From Lingula anatina (Eukaryota; Brachiopoda; Lingulata; Lingulida; Lingulidae), in assembly GCF_001039355.2 (NCBI RefSeq), contig NW_019775069.1:646027-710026 (forward strand): 64,000 bases of DNA, written 5' to 3'. Both the position numbers and the translations under genes were made by a program. This document shows, piece after piece, positions 11,744-25,421 of this stretch. The notes under the pieces are model-generated. The model saw only the letters and a list, made by a program, of their open reading frames with translations. It was not told the origin of the DNA and searched no databases. Every line of letters begins with the position of its first letter. Within the stretch, counting starts at the first letter, position 1.

Positions 11744-14700
11744 CAGTACCAGTAAGCTGCAGCAACCTATCAAAGCTGGTCTTTAGAATGTTTTCCTAGA
11801 AATGTATTTTTTCCTCAGATTTATTTAAGATTTTAAGATATCGTATCTTTTTAAGTCTTCCTGTTAACACGGGTTCTGCCTGATGGTATGTTGAGTTAAA
11901 ATATGAGTTAAACGGGAAGCTGTTACTTTTACAGTAGTTCTCAATAGAACCTTGCCAGCGGAATTTTAGACAGAAACAATTTTCATAGCACTAGCTTTTC
12001 GGAAACAAACCGATTTAAAAAGGGGTGAAATTGATAATATCAAAGCTTTTGCATGTCATATGTTATTTTCCAATGAGCAACAGCTGCTTGGCCTGCTTGC
12101 ACTTGTATTGTCCTGACAAGGACAACTCTTACAGAGAAGTGTTACTTAAACGCGATTCCCTATTTGGGATATTAAATGCAAGCTGTATATTGCACACGAG
12201 ATGCCATCTTATTTCTGTCTAGTAATTTAACTGCCAAAGAATCAAAACATGCACCCAAAAGTTATACATTTATAGAAGTTTGCAATAGGCCTGATAGGCC
12301 AATACTGGGTACATTGCATCTTGAAATCTGTCTTCCTTGAGACTCTATATTTTAAAGTTTCACATAAGGGGATGTTAGAATGTGGTCTTTATCACGGCAT
12401 TGGTGGGTACCCCGGTGTAATAGGTGTACTAATTTGATGTTATGTGGAAATTATGACAACTCGATGTTAAATCATCTAAAGAATAAAAATACAATACTTC
12501 GCACAACGATTGTGATGAGTTACAACTTATTAGTTGGTAGGTGTGATCTACTGGTACTTACTGGTTTCGTAAGGTGAATTTTGGATACTTAAAACATTGT
12601 TATACTTCTAGCACACACAACAACGCGGAATGAGCATATCAAAGACATGAAATAGTCCAAATGACAACGACTTATAGCTGCGCAAAGAGCCTTTTCAGTC
12701 AAGAGAAAAGAGGCTAATTCTAACCAATTTGAAAATAATTTTATTGAAAATCCTTAAATCTGCCATCTGTGGTGGAAAGCCATGACCTGTACAATGGAGA
12801 TAACTGTTTGTGATCTATATAATTTTTCTATCTTTTTTAACTTGACATTTTACTACTTTTTTCCCCGATTTTTTTACTTCTTTCATAAATCTGACTATGC
12901 ATATCCTATCTAATATAAATTCTCATATTTATGATTAGTTTCATACTCTTGATTATGGCTCAATTTAGAAACAAAGCAAAAACAAAACAAAAAATAAAAA
13001 GACTTGAATCTTATTCACAGAATAAATTGAAAGTCACCAAAACAAACATTTTGATAAAAAATTGTGAAAATAGCAATGATGTATATGGAATTCATGGGAT
13101 TTGTGTTGATATTAATTTTCTTCCTTTTTTCATTTGGAGATACCTCAGTACATTTCAAAGGAAATGCTAAAAGGACTACTTGTGCTCCTAAAAAAAAATT
13201 TTTTTTTGAATTTTTAAGAAAAGTTAAAATGACTGTAACTGCGAACTTGGCTTAAAGTAAATAAAGGTCTAAAGTAATAGTCCATATTTAGCACAAAAAA
13301 ATTGCTGATCTTATTTGTTAATATTTATGTTTATATCAAAATCCCATGAATGGTCCCTCATTCAAATCAACCTTCTCCTTTAATAATCGAAATGTTCTGA
13401 AAATTAATAAGAATATAGCAATACACTGCAAACAAATGAAAAAAAAATCGAACTGTGACACACAGTCTTATACTAAATATTTAGAAAAAAATTCATAATA
13501 GTAAGTAAAATATATACATGGATCTTTATACAATTAATAACATATTTAAATCAACATGCCCTTGCTGTTGCACTGGTTCAATTACATGATTTCTAAAATG
13601 TTATCAGCAGCTTATTTATTAAGTTCTTACATTTTTTTCTAAAATTGATATCACTGTGCTCATAGATGTTTACAATGTCTAAATACCAGAAATAAATAAA
13701 ATCAAGTGTCATGGTGCACTCACACATACAGATCATTTTCCTAAATACTTAATCATATAGTTTTGTCTAGTTTACTGTAAAAAAATTCTACTATGCTTGT
13801 GACTCTACCAAATCTTTGTTTTAGTATACAAACAAAATTATTTAGATATAATGTTAATCTTAAACAAAGAATTTGGATCTATCCAGCATTTGCATAACAA
13901 ATGTATATTCTTGAACTGACAACTAATTAAAACAGAACTGAAAACTAAATAATTAATTGACATTAAATACAACTGACTTCCTTGAATGCTGTATTTAGTT
14001 AGAAATAATGCTTAACAGAAAAGACTAACAATTTTACTAAGTTCTACCAATTTTTTTAAAGTTCTAATACAATAATCTTCTCCAAAATAAGTATCCAAGT
14101 AATTCACATAACTTATGCTGAAAAAAATGTTTGAAATATTGTTTACAAAAAGAACAATTGGCTTTACCAATACAGTCACTTTCATAACAGGGGCACATGT
14201 CCCATAAAATTTTATCAAAAAAACTCACAATTCTGCTTTGCATTGGATTGTTGGTCAGGCTTTATCACAAAAACATTCAAACTTTAAAATTTTCGCTGAT
14301 GAAAAATATGGTCTGGCTTCCTCTTAGCGTAACAATCACACTTGTAAGACAAGAAGTGCACAAATTAGTATGAGAGATTTTAATCTCTAGATTTTAATTT
14401 TAATCTATTAAAATAGAGCAGAATTATCATATTTACAATAGGTAAACATGTACAAATCCATGTTTAACATGGATGCAATGTTTAACATTAAACCTTGTAA
14501 ATAATGAAATCAACTTGTTAACTGCACAAAAAAACATTTATCTGGATTAAAATTACGAAGAGCAACTGAGCTGGGTTCCTCCAATTGTTAAATGATTCTC
14601 TATTCTAAACTGTCATCATATATTCTAACTTAAATAATTCAGAAAGGGCCAAAAACCTAGCACTCTGTGTTTATGTCACACTTTAAGAGGTTGATGTTCA

Positions 14701-16409
14701 GTGTTCCTAATAGAGCAATGACTTGGAAAGTGACTCCAAATAATGACTTGGAACATGACTCCAAATCCTAGTAATCAAAACCCATATCTGTCCAGTGCTG
14801 TTAATCCAGTGTACAAAATGCAAATACACAATGGTACCATGTTATCAACAATACAATTAATAATACCTTAAAACAATCGGCAGCATAGATAAATGAACAA
14901 TTGTAGCATACAGTACTGATGATTGCTCAGAACTGAATAAAGCAATAAAATCAGCAGCATTAAGTCAGCAGTGTATGAAGGGAAGGATTCTCATTAGAAA
15001 GCAGCACACTTTGGGAAAGTATTCTGATTTTTGCCAATAAGAAAAAAAATTACTGGAAGTCATCATCTTGGTCCTGAACCAGAACAATTCAACTCTTTTA
15101 GGAAGAGCAACCACATTTGTGACAATAATTCAAGAAAATAATGACATCCAGCTGCAAGAAACGCAATAGATTTAAATGGAACAGTTATAAAAAACTACAT
15201 TTACTCATGAAAATAACTAGGTGGTAATATGAAAATACTCGTCTCACAATGTTTGTCTTTATATGTCCCAGACATAATTGTTGCATAAGATGAAGAACAT
15301 GGTGTTGCTAAGGATCATGGAATGTGTAAGTTTTATAAGTCATTTGCTCAATATACACAGCTATCTAAAAACTAGTTGTTCATTTCTAAATAAATTAACC
15401 TTTTATTAAAACTATATTCATTACAAATCTCGCAGTCAAACTGTACCTGTTATTTCTTTGGGTATTATTACACCAATGATACTAAAGTTTATAAAATATT
15501 TTTACAGATTTCATTATGTAACCTTAACCTTGACAATGTTAAGCATATCATGGCTGAAAAGTTCATAGAGGACTGGATATTAAAATTCATCTGTTGTGGC
15601 TTTAAAAAATATAACTGAAAAAAAAAAATCAAAACTTGCATTTTGACTGGCAATGCTCACATGTCAGAATTATTTATTTTAACTTTATATCTACTTGGTG
15701 TGTTTTGCTTCACACATTTAACTACCTGGCTATCTGCAGTGTAGATTCATAAATCATCATTTTTCAAATTCGTACAACAAAAACAGTTTGGCCAAGTATA
15801 TAACTTGCATTGGTCTACTAGTACTTTGCTGATCCCTTAACTAGCACCTTAAATATTTGGTTCAATGGATATGTAACACTCACTAATAACTCTGTTTGGA
15901 CCTATTCAACTAAATGTATTATCATCCCATAAAATTCCAGTGTCACTGACGCCACACAGGAGTCTTCAAAGTGACTAGAATACAACAGAGTTCAACAGTA
16001 TATCTGTCTCTTTCTCACTCTGAGCAAATTGTCCTGACTGTCTCCATGTTGAACTAGTTTTGCTGCTAACGTGACACATTTATTGAGCAACTCTTCTAAG
16101 TCAAAATTCAATTTCTCATGCTATGAACCAGCCACTTTTGGATGACCAAAGAGGAGACCAATGCTCATGCAGTGCAGTGACTTTTGCTTTGGTCTATGTC
16201 TGTAGTGTCTAAATATTAATGGCTACTATAAGGGCTTTGTATTACTTCATAACAGCTCAGTCAAAGCTTGATGTCTAACAATATATGTCTTCTCGTGGGA
16301 GGTATATAAAAACTACATCCATCAGCAAACCAGGTGCTCTTTAGGCTTACGTGTCTTTCAAGGAATTTACTGGCTAGGTGAAAATTCAGTGGTGTACATT
16401 AAATAATAA
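11744..16409. other. Non-coding AT-rich stretch; the right part is probably the ATP11 3' UTR
   Basis: No coding exon is supported on either strand. The gene to the right is transcribed leftwards and stops at 16410, so some of this stretch is its 3' UTR. Several TTTATT motifs (AATAAA on the minus strand) occur, and I cannot tell which is used. The base composition is uniformly AT-rich. Confidence 0.5.
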
Positions 16410-19400
16410 CTAAATGGATTCACCGCTGTTCTTCAGACTTCCAGGTCTTGGTGTAAACTTCACTGGCTGCACTGGCCCCTGTGGATTGTTCAGCGGAATG
16501 TTCTCTACATCCTGGTCTATGAAATAACTGGTGTCTGATCCTGATAGGGCGCGTACCTAACAAAGCAAACAAAAATACAAATAAAAAATAATAACTACAA
16601 TGACTTAATCATTCTATAACTTGATAATGATAAAGAGAAAAATGATACTCTGAAGGGTATATTTGATAGCAGAACCATATCACCATTGGAAGCATCAGAT
16701 CTCAGTTGGTGTGCTGAAAGAGTGGAAAGACCAGGTCCGAAGCATTGCCTTCTCCCTAGTTGAAAGCATCTACAGAGCTTCACCTTCCTTAAATAATATA
16801 TAACTAATGGTAGTTTTTATGATCAGTGATACATTCAGGAGATTACTTTAAGGGGGTTGGCAGGAGAAGAGAGTCACAGGTGATGAAAAATGTGACTTGT
16901 CTCCCAGCTTCAAGCAGCATGTCCAAAGGGATGTTCCAGTAATACTTAAAGGTGGTAATTGCATTTTCCACTGCCCTCTCTAGATCCACATGAAATAACA
17001 GCAATGACAATGATGATGCCACTAGTCATGGTAGTAATAAAAGCAGTATCCTAGGTCCATGGAAAATATAAAGCAACAAAGTAGAGACACATGTTCCATG
17101 GTACCCGTTTACAGAGCAATTCGCCTTGGGAGAGGTAGATGGAACTTCCCAGTTGATAAGTTAAGAAAAGTAGACAAGACAAAGCTGTATTATACAATCC
17201 ACACTACTTATTGCAAATTCCTTATCAAAATAGTTTCATATTTATTATAGTCTAAGAATAAAACCAAAGCTGGTAATTAAAAAATTTCAGCACTGTAATG
17301 ACTTATACACATGCATATGTCTTCTCATCTCCCTACACATGTTCATCCAATTTCAAATGTGTAAGTTAAGGGATGTTTGTTTTCTTTTTTCTACTTTCCT
17401 TCTCTCTTTCTTTTTTACCTTATACATATTAACTTTCTGTGTATATATATTTATATTTTATGAAGAACAGTTACAGATGTTTTTATATTTTTTATGTTTA
17501 ACAAGTAATGCGTTCAGTATCTTGTAATTCACTGAATGTTATATAAGATATTTTGAAATGATAGTTTATATCAGGTCACACTTGATAATTGCTATATAAG
17601 TGTTTTAGGCACTAAATTGGCTAATGATATCATCTAAACATCATCATCGATTTTGTTATGAAGATTTAAACAAAGCAAAGGACTTACACTAGATACTGTA
17701 GAAGTTACAGATATGTTTTTATATTTTTTTTATAACACATATTGTTTTTATTTTTTAATTAATAAAAATTATTAAAAAGTACATTAGTAAAAGTCACCAA
17801 GGTCAATTTTGATTTCTTTTCTTACCACAAGAGGGCAGCATGATGTGATCAAGAATGTTTTCTGACAGTTTTGAAATCATGCTACTAACACCAATTTTGC
17901 TGTACATACTATCCTAATGTAATCTCCAGTTTCTTTTAATTACTGTCTAAATCCATTGATCTGCTTGAGTGAATCACATGACTGCATAATATTGCAAGCG
18001 ATATGATATTAAATCAAATTTAACTTGAATGTGACTATTTCAATTATCAAAACTGAACAGATTATAATATATGAACACTTAAATGATTGTGATTTCAATT
18101 TATATTAATTTCCTACTCATATACTGACATCACATTTTGACAAGACAAAAAGAGACGACAACAGACTTGCCTAACAGATGTATACACTGACAAAAATTTA
18201 GATATTTAAAACCAAATCTCAACTAATTTTACTGATGTCATCATTTGGTGAAGTAACTATACGGTTTCCAACTCAGCAGAGAGCTATTTTCGTGACGTGA
18301 TGCAGTGCTCAGTTAGGCTACTGCTGAGCTGAAGACCATGTTGTTATTTAAGTACAATGATGACACCAGCGAAATCATTCAACAAGCAGAACTAGGTTAT
18401 ATTAGCTTGTCAATTTGAACACACAATAGGTTTATGCAAAATATTTACACCACTCTTCAGCAAGGAGTACGTGAAATACAAAAATGGACATCAGACACAC
18501 CTTGCTAATGAATGGTTTATCTGAATCATACCACGACAGATGTCGACAAGAAAATAACCAGATGTGGTGTAACTCATATTCATGCGTAGCGTGTGTATGT
18601 AAGATACACCACATTTGCATCTTTTGGTCTCGACATCAGTGATGGTAAAAATGAGCCTACTTGATGCAACGCTAATCATCAGCTAGTTTCCAGCCAAGCA
18701 GTAGACAATCTGAGCTAGTACAGTGTGTGTGTGTGTGTGTGAGTGTGTGCATGTGTGTGTGTATGAAAGAGGGAGATACTGCCGACTAGAAATGGTAACT
18801 ATTAACTATGACATATGGGTATGTTTGTATATATGTGTACGTATGTGGGTATATGTATGTATGTGGGTATATATATGTATGTGGGTATATGTATGTATGT
18901 GGGTATATATATATGTATGTGTGTTTATGTATGTATGTGGGTATATATAGGTATGTGTGTTTATGTATGTATGTGGGTATATATATGTATGTGGGTATAT
19001 GTATGTATGTGGGTATATATATGTATGTGGGTATATGTATGTATGTGGGTATATGTATGTATGTGGGTATATATATGTATGTGTGTTTATGTATGTATGT
19101 GGGTATATATATGTATGTGTGTTTATGTATGTATGTGGGTATATATATGTATGTGTGTTTATGTATGTATGTGGGTATATATATGTATGTGTGTTTATGT
19201 ATGTATGTGGGTATATATATGTATGTGTGTATATGTCTGTATGTATGTGGGTGTGTATATGTGAAAGAGATATACTATAAGACATGAAATGGTATATATA
19301 TAGTATTATGCCGTATTTTACATTTTGCGAGTGCATGCATGTTTGGAAAGGGGGACTCTAATACTGAGCTTCAGACAGTTCAGCTTTGAGAGCACAACTA

Positions 19401-21079
19401 ACACAGCATTCTGTAAAAGCAGCAATAAAGATGCAGCAGTTAGCAACAGACAGTCCATGCTACCATTTCACTGTGAGAGTTTCTACATACATCTTCTCTG
19501 TTCTACTTACCCAGTCAATAATACGTTGAACTGAAATGGGAGAACACACACGGTACAGTGCTCACATATGAAATTTAATGTGAAATTAAATAAAACTTAT
19601 TTAAAACTTATCATTCGAGCTGTGGATTATATATGGATACATAGTGCAAGAGACGACAAGACAACTGTGGAATAATCATCTCTTTAAAAAAATATAATTT
19701 TATGTTCATTTTCACATAATATTGTAGATTGACTTCTCTTTTACTATCATGCATAATATATTCAGATTGTGCAACAATATGCAAACTTTCATTTAACTTT
19801 TGTCAATGTCTACATAATGTGCAAGCTGACAAAGTTTATATAAAGGCGGAAGGGGTAAATTTGTCGAATCAAAACAATTCAAAGATGTTTTGTGGCTGAT
19901 AGTCAAATTATTACTAAAATATACAATATATTGAAACTATTTACACTTTATCAGCTTTTGTACGAAAAAATTTTCAGGAAAGTAATCCCAACAGTTAAAG
20001 ATAACTCACAGAGGTTTATAACAGATTTCAATAAAGGCAATCAGAATTTCAAGAAAAAAAAATCTTGTTTGAATTCATTGTTTTGAATGTGTCAAATGAT
20101 ACTGACACTGGGAACTCAGAAATTTTCATACATTTCAACAAATCACCCCTTTACCTTTAATGGCAGTGATAATGTAATAAACTTTCATGGGAGAAATATT
20201 ACTAGTTGGAAATCTAAAGCTTGGAAGAAATTGAGGCACCCAAGCTGCTATAAGCTAGAAGAAATATTAAAAGTCATATTAAGAACTGATCTACACACTA
20301 TGTCACAATATTTTAGAACTTTCTATTATCACTACATGCCTGTTATATATTATTAATTAACACAGCAACATTAAGTATAGATTTAAGGAGAAGTTTATTT
20401 TTTATAAGATACTGTTATCCAAAAGGTTATTATAATTATCATATCATAATATTTATGGCTGGCAATTCCTTTTTTTATTTGACTGAGGAGATTTTTGAAA
20501 TTGGAACAAATCTAAAGCTTTGGAGTTGAATTGAAATGGAATCTTACAAAAAGTTACTGTCCTTTATGTCAATACACATGGTACAAATAGCTGAACATTG
20601 TCAATCTTTTTCTTTAAAGAAGTGATCATATGAAACCCCATCATAGCATATGGCAACCTTCAGTTCACAATTTTTACCAAAGCAATGTTAAATTAATGAA
20701 ATATACCAAACAGCCTTAAGCCTGTTCCAACATTTTTCTTGACAAACCTAGTAAATTATCCAAGCAAACGGTACAAAGCTGATAAGCTTTAAGACTGAGC
20801 CTTGGTAGCTTTCATCACCTGTTACATGGTCAAACAAATTATGAAGAAAACATTTCTAGCTTTACTTTTCACAAACTGACCTAGCCTAGCATAGTCACCT
20901 CTCTAACTCTGGTTGCTCTTCATGGATAAGAACCAATGAATGTTGATATTTTAAAGTTCCCTATTGCATTAATTTAACCAACATAAAGTCCCATTGTTTA
21001 GTCAGACCAAGCTCTCATATATGAATTAGAGGTGGGTTATCAGTTACCTAAGGGTGGGTGTATGGCCACATTATTCACG

Positions 21080-21111
<32 letters not shown>

Positions 21112-21749
21112 ATTTGCTCAAATTTTACATCAAGTATCAAATTGAATGCTTTGCATCATAAGGTGAAGAACATCTGTGATAGGATAAAAATATGACCAAT
21201 AAAAATACACCAATTTATCGCACCAGTTTCACATATATGGTACCTTCCCAATAAGATGGGTACTTACTTGTATAAAATATCATAATCACAATTTGGAGCT
21301 CAAGTACAATACGAGACATTGTTCTTAAAACCACAACACCTATTGAGAAAGGTTTTTTTAATGGGTAGTCAGACAAAAGAATCTATATCCTAGAAAATAT
21401 CTATAAAGGCAACAAGCACACAATATTACACACAACAACAACAACCACATGGACTTAAAGAATGGAAAAAAAATGAAACAAAAATGAGATAAATACAACT
21501 GCTTAGCAGAAATATTTATCAGCAGGGATGACAAATGAGAATACTGAAGTCAACAATTAGACACTACACGTGTCTCTCTTGAAGACAACGTATTATCAAT
21601 ACTCAAGTGCTTTGTCATACTGTAGGTACCTATGAGAATGAGAGGTTTTTTAGAAGTGAGTTCAATGTAGTGGCAACACACAACTAGAAGAGTGCTTTCT
21701 GATTCACATTGGTGTTTGGTAGCTTTTCCATGCTCAACAACTGGAGTCA

Positions 21750-21784
<35 letters not shown>

Positions 21785-24348
21785 AAATTTTCAACTTTTG
21801 ATTGTAAATTTTACTTTTTGAATTAGAAGAAAGTTATTATAAGAAAGTTTCTTAATGGCTAACAATTTTTTCAGTGCCTTTCACCAAATTCACCTGTGCA
21901 TCTGACACTGAAATTAAGCAAAAAAGCACTGTGACATTAACAAACTGTCCTTTGCTATCAAAGTTTGAGATGGGACACGTTTTACAAAAGGTCTATATTT
22001 ATTGAGCTAAGATTAGCCTGCTAAAATTGGATAGCCATCTATGCAAAGCAAACTTTTTTGTTGTTGCTCTAAAGGAAACATGTACCCGTTCACCAATGTG
22101 CATCTTACTAATAATTATCATGGTGTTAATATTAAAGCACTGCACACAAAGCAATGTGGTGAAAATAAAAAAAATAAAAAATTTTTTTTTCAGTGATGAC
22201 CCATATTAGCCAGTCTACAATAATAACACTGGCCAGTACCACATATCAGTAAAATTTAATATGGTTCGGTTAAATTTTGTAAAAATGTTCAGTAACTGGG
22301 CATTGTTTAACTTTGGACTAGTGGATTCCTACACCCAAGTGGTCCCTAGTCTGGCATAGGCTAAAAAACTTTTGACACAGACTGCCATTAAACATTACTT
22401 GATAAAAAATGTGCTGTTTGCTAAACAGTCACGTATTAGAAAATGTTATTTTAAAAATATACAAAAAATAAAATTTCTTTTTTGGTGCTATGTATGATTG
22501 TCAAAATAGTGGTTTTAGTGGAAAGAAAATTGCATTGTAAAAAAAGGTGTCAACAGTGTGTTCCTGACAGTCTTACAAAGATTATCAATGAAAAATTTAA
22601 TGAAGTCCAAATGTGACAGGTGAGCATGATTGAAAATTTGACAAAAAAGTAAAAGCTGGCATGTCTGCTCTGGAACTGCATCTAAACTGCAGTGCTTTTA
22701 GTTTAAAAACGTGCCAAGGAGGTCTAAGATACAGTAAGTTAAAAGTGTTAAGCCAAAAAGACAGAATGTAAGCAGGCACATGTTGTTATTTCAAATGTTT
22801 AATATGAAGTGTTAAATGGAGATGGGGAAACAAATCCAAGGAATGATGTGATTTTGTTATGTATCTGCATTTAAAAGTGTTACTGTAATACATATTCCAT
22901 GCCTTGACAACAACTAGTACATGATGTAAAATGATAGGTACTATTTAAAATTTATTTTTTTTTATAACTGGCAGAAATCCTTAAATCTGTAGAAAAGAAG
23001 GGTCATCACTTGCACACAAACTTAAAATGACATCTAGGTAACGTAAAAGAAATTACTGTAAATAATCACTTCACAAATAAATTGTACATTCATGTTACCT
23101 AGCAACAGTTGCTATGGTTACTGGGCCTCCAGTATGTTGGTGGTTGAAATGGTGAGTTTTCCCGAACGTTTTGTGAAAGAAATGGAGAGTTTGTTTGTGG
23201 AGTAAGTCTTGGGCTGAAATAAATGGTGGTGAACAATCAAGTTTATTATGAAATATATATTAGAATGACATCAACATACAAGCAGCGTAAATGTTATAAG
23301 CTCAAAAATGTTAGTAATAATGTCCTATAATTTATGCCACCTTATTATCCATGATATGGCAATTATGCTTTGGCATATTTAAAAGATAAATGTTTATATA
23401 AGGCTTGATCTATTGATATCTTAAACAAAACAAATATTCTCTGACGAAAGAGGGAGAGAAAGAAGTGAGAAACAGAGTGAGAGAGTGAATTTCTTCACTA
23501 AACTTAATTCATAAATATCCACATAGTCCACATGGCTGTATACAGTCCATCATAAGCTTTGACAATTGAAGAAGGGCACTCAGAAAAATATCCATCAATT
23601 TGAACAAAAAAAAAAAAAATTTGGCACTACTCCAAGCAGTATGGAGAGTTTCATAGAAAAGTTGCAATTTGACTGAGAAAAAGTTTGCAAACTGAGAACC
23701 AAACAAAAACACGAGAATGTGAAGTCAGCATATTAACAAAAAACAACAGTCCCAGTCCTCCAAAATGTATAAAATACCAGTTTGAAAAAACAGTCAATAG
23801 GTTAATAAAGTGCAGATATATCCAACAGATCATTAAAAAATATTAATATAAAAGGTTGAAAGCAACAGATTTGTGTTTTATAATAAAAATGTCAAAGTGC
23901 CAAGCAAGCAAGAAAATCTTATTTCAAAAATGTAAAAAAGTTATCTTTTTAAACACAAATCACAATAGATTAAAATAAAAACCTCATAGACATTATCAGC
24001 CTATTATTGATGTACAAATTTACTAATATAACCCTAAACTAGAAGAAAAATACAGACAAGCTCAAAATTCAGAACGTTAGTAAATATTGTGGCTGAGAAT
24101 GTCTTGGGGGTAAAAAAACTCACATTCATGGCACCGACCTATAAGTGAAGGTCAAACAATATACAAAATTTAATAAAATATGTTTATATGCTGTTGCTGT
24201 GTAGACTTACACACATGCCTGTACACTGTGCACACACTGACATACATATGCACGCAATTACGCACATGCATGCATGTACATGTGCTCATCCATTCGTTCT
24301 CTCTCACAGATAGCACGCACACATGATAAGAAGACTGCATTTTATGTA

Positions 24349-24396
<48 letters not shown>

Positions 24397-24585
24397 TCTA
24401 CATACACATACTTATATATTAAACCTTGCAGTGAAGTGTGCCATTTTCACATGCTGTTGATAATTACAGTATATGGATTTGTGAGGTACATGTAGTATCT
24501 AAAACATCTGAACATCTCAGACCCAAGATTTGATAAATAGACTGTAAAAAACACAGATCACAAACAATATAAACAAGCGTGTGGA

Positions 24586-24653
<68 letters not shown>

Positions 24654-25343
24654 TTCTAAACTAGGGAATCGCTAGTGACAAATATGATGGACAAAGAATG
24701 AAACAGTTTGATACATTACAGGGGAAAACAGATGAAAAGTAAATAGCCACACATATTTTATACCTGCTTAATAAAGCCAAAAGTGAGAATCAGATTCATC
24801 AACAAATTGCACATACGCCTAGAAATTATTAAAGGAAATTTAAGCACATCTGTCATTCCTTCACTATTTCTTCTGAGATTAAAAGAAAAATTTGACAGAA
24901 TCAAGAAGAGCAAAAAATAAAACAATAAATTCATTTACACCAAAAGCAGAAATCACAAAACTGCAAAACTGAGACTCCTGGAGAGAAGAGAATAAAGTAA
25001 AAGAATCATGTGAAATAATGAGAAAATGTAACACAGCTAGCAAAATATAATGTAATTCTTGACAACTCTTCCTGACACACACACACACACTCCACAACTA
25101 CTTTCTTCACTTTTATTACAGGCACTCCCCGCCCAATTAACCACATTTATTTTGAAAATAATATCATTAAATTAAATATTTTTGCCATGTACTAACTTTA
25201 ACATTATGTCCCGAATCATTAGTTTTGAAAAAGAGGGAGAAAAGACTAAGTGCAGAGCTCAAGTTCTAGATATTTCTTCTTTTCTCTCTATTTTTTACGT
25301 TTTGTAATTGATTTATTAAACCATGCTTCTTAATTATCCCCTC

Positions 25344-25421
<78 letters not shown>

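Noticed and set aside
16595-16783. Possible extra ATP11 tail exon next to the last exon
   Set aside because: The open frame has no matching acceptor/donor pair in phase and no similarity to P4-ATPase tails.
18806-19336. Long open frames on both strands (up to 176 codons)
   Set aside because: They read through a GTAT/TG minisatellite without stops in several frames and encode only Tyr/Val/Cys/Thr/His/Ile low-complexity strings.
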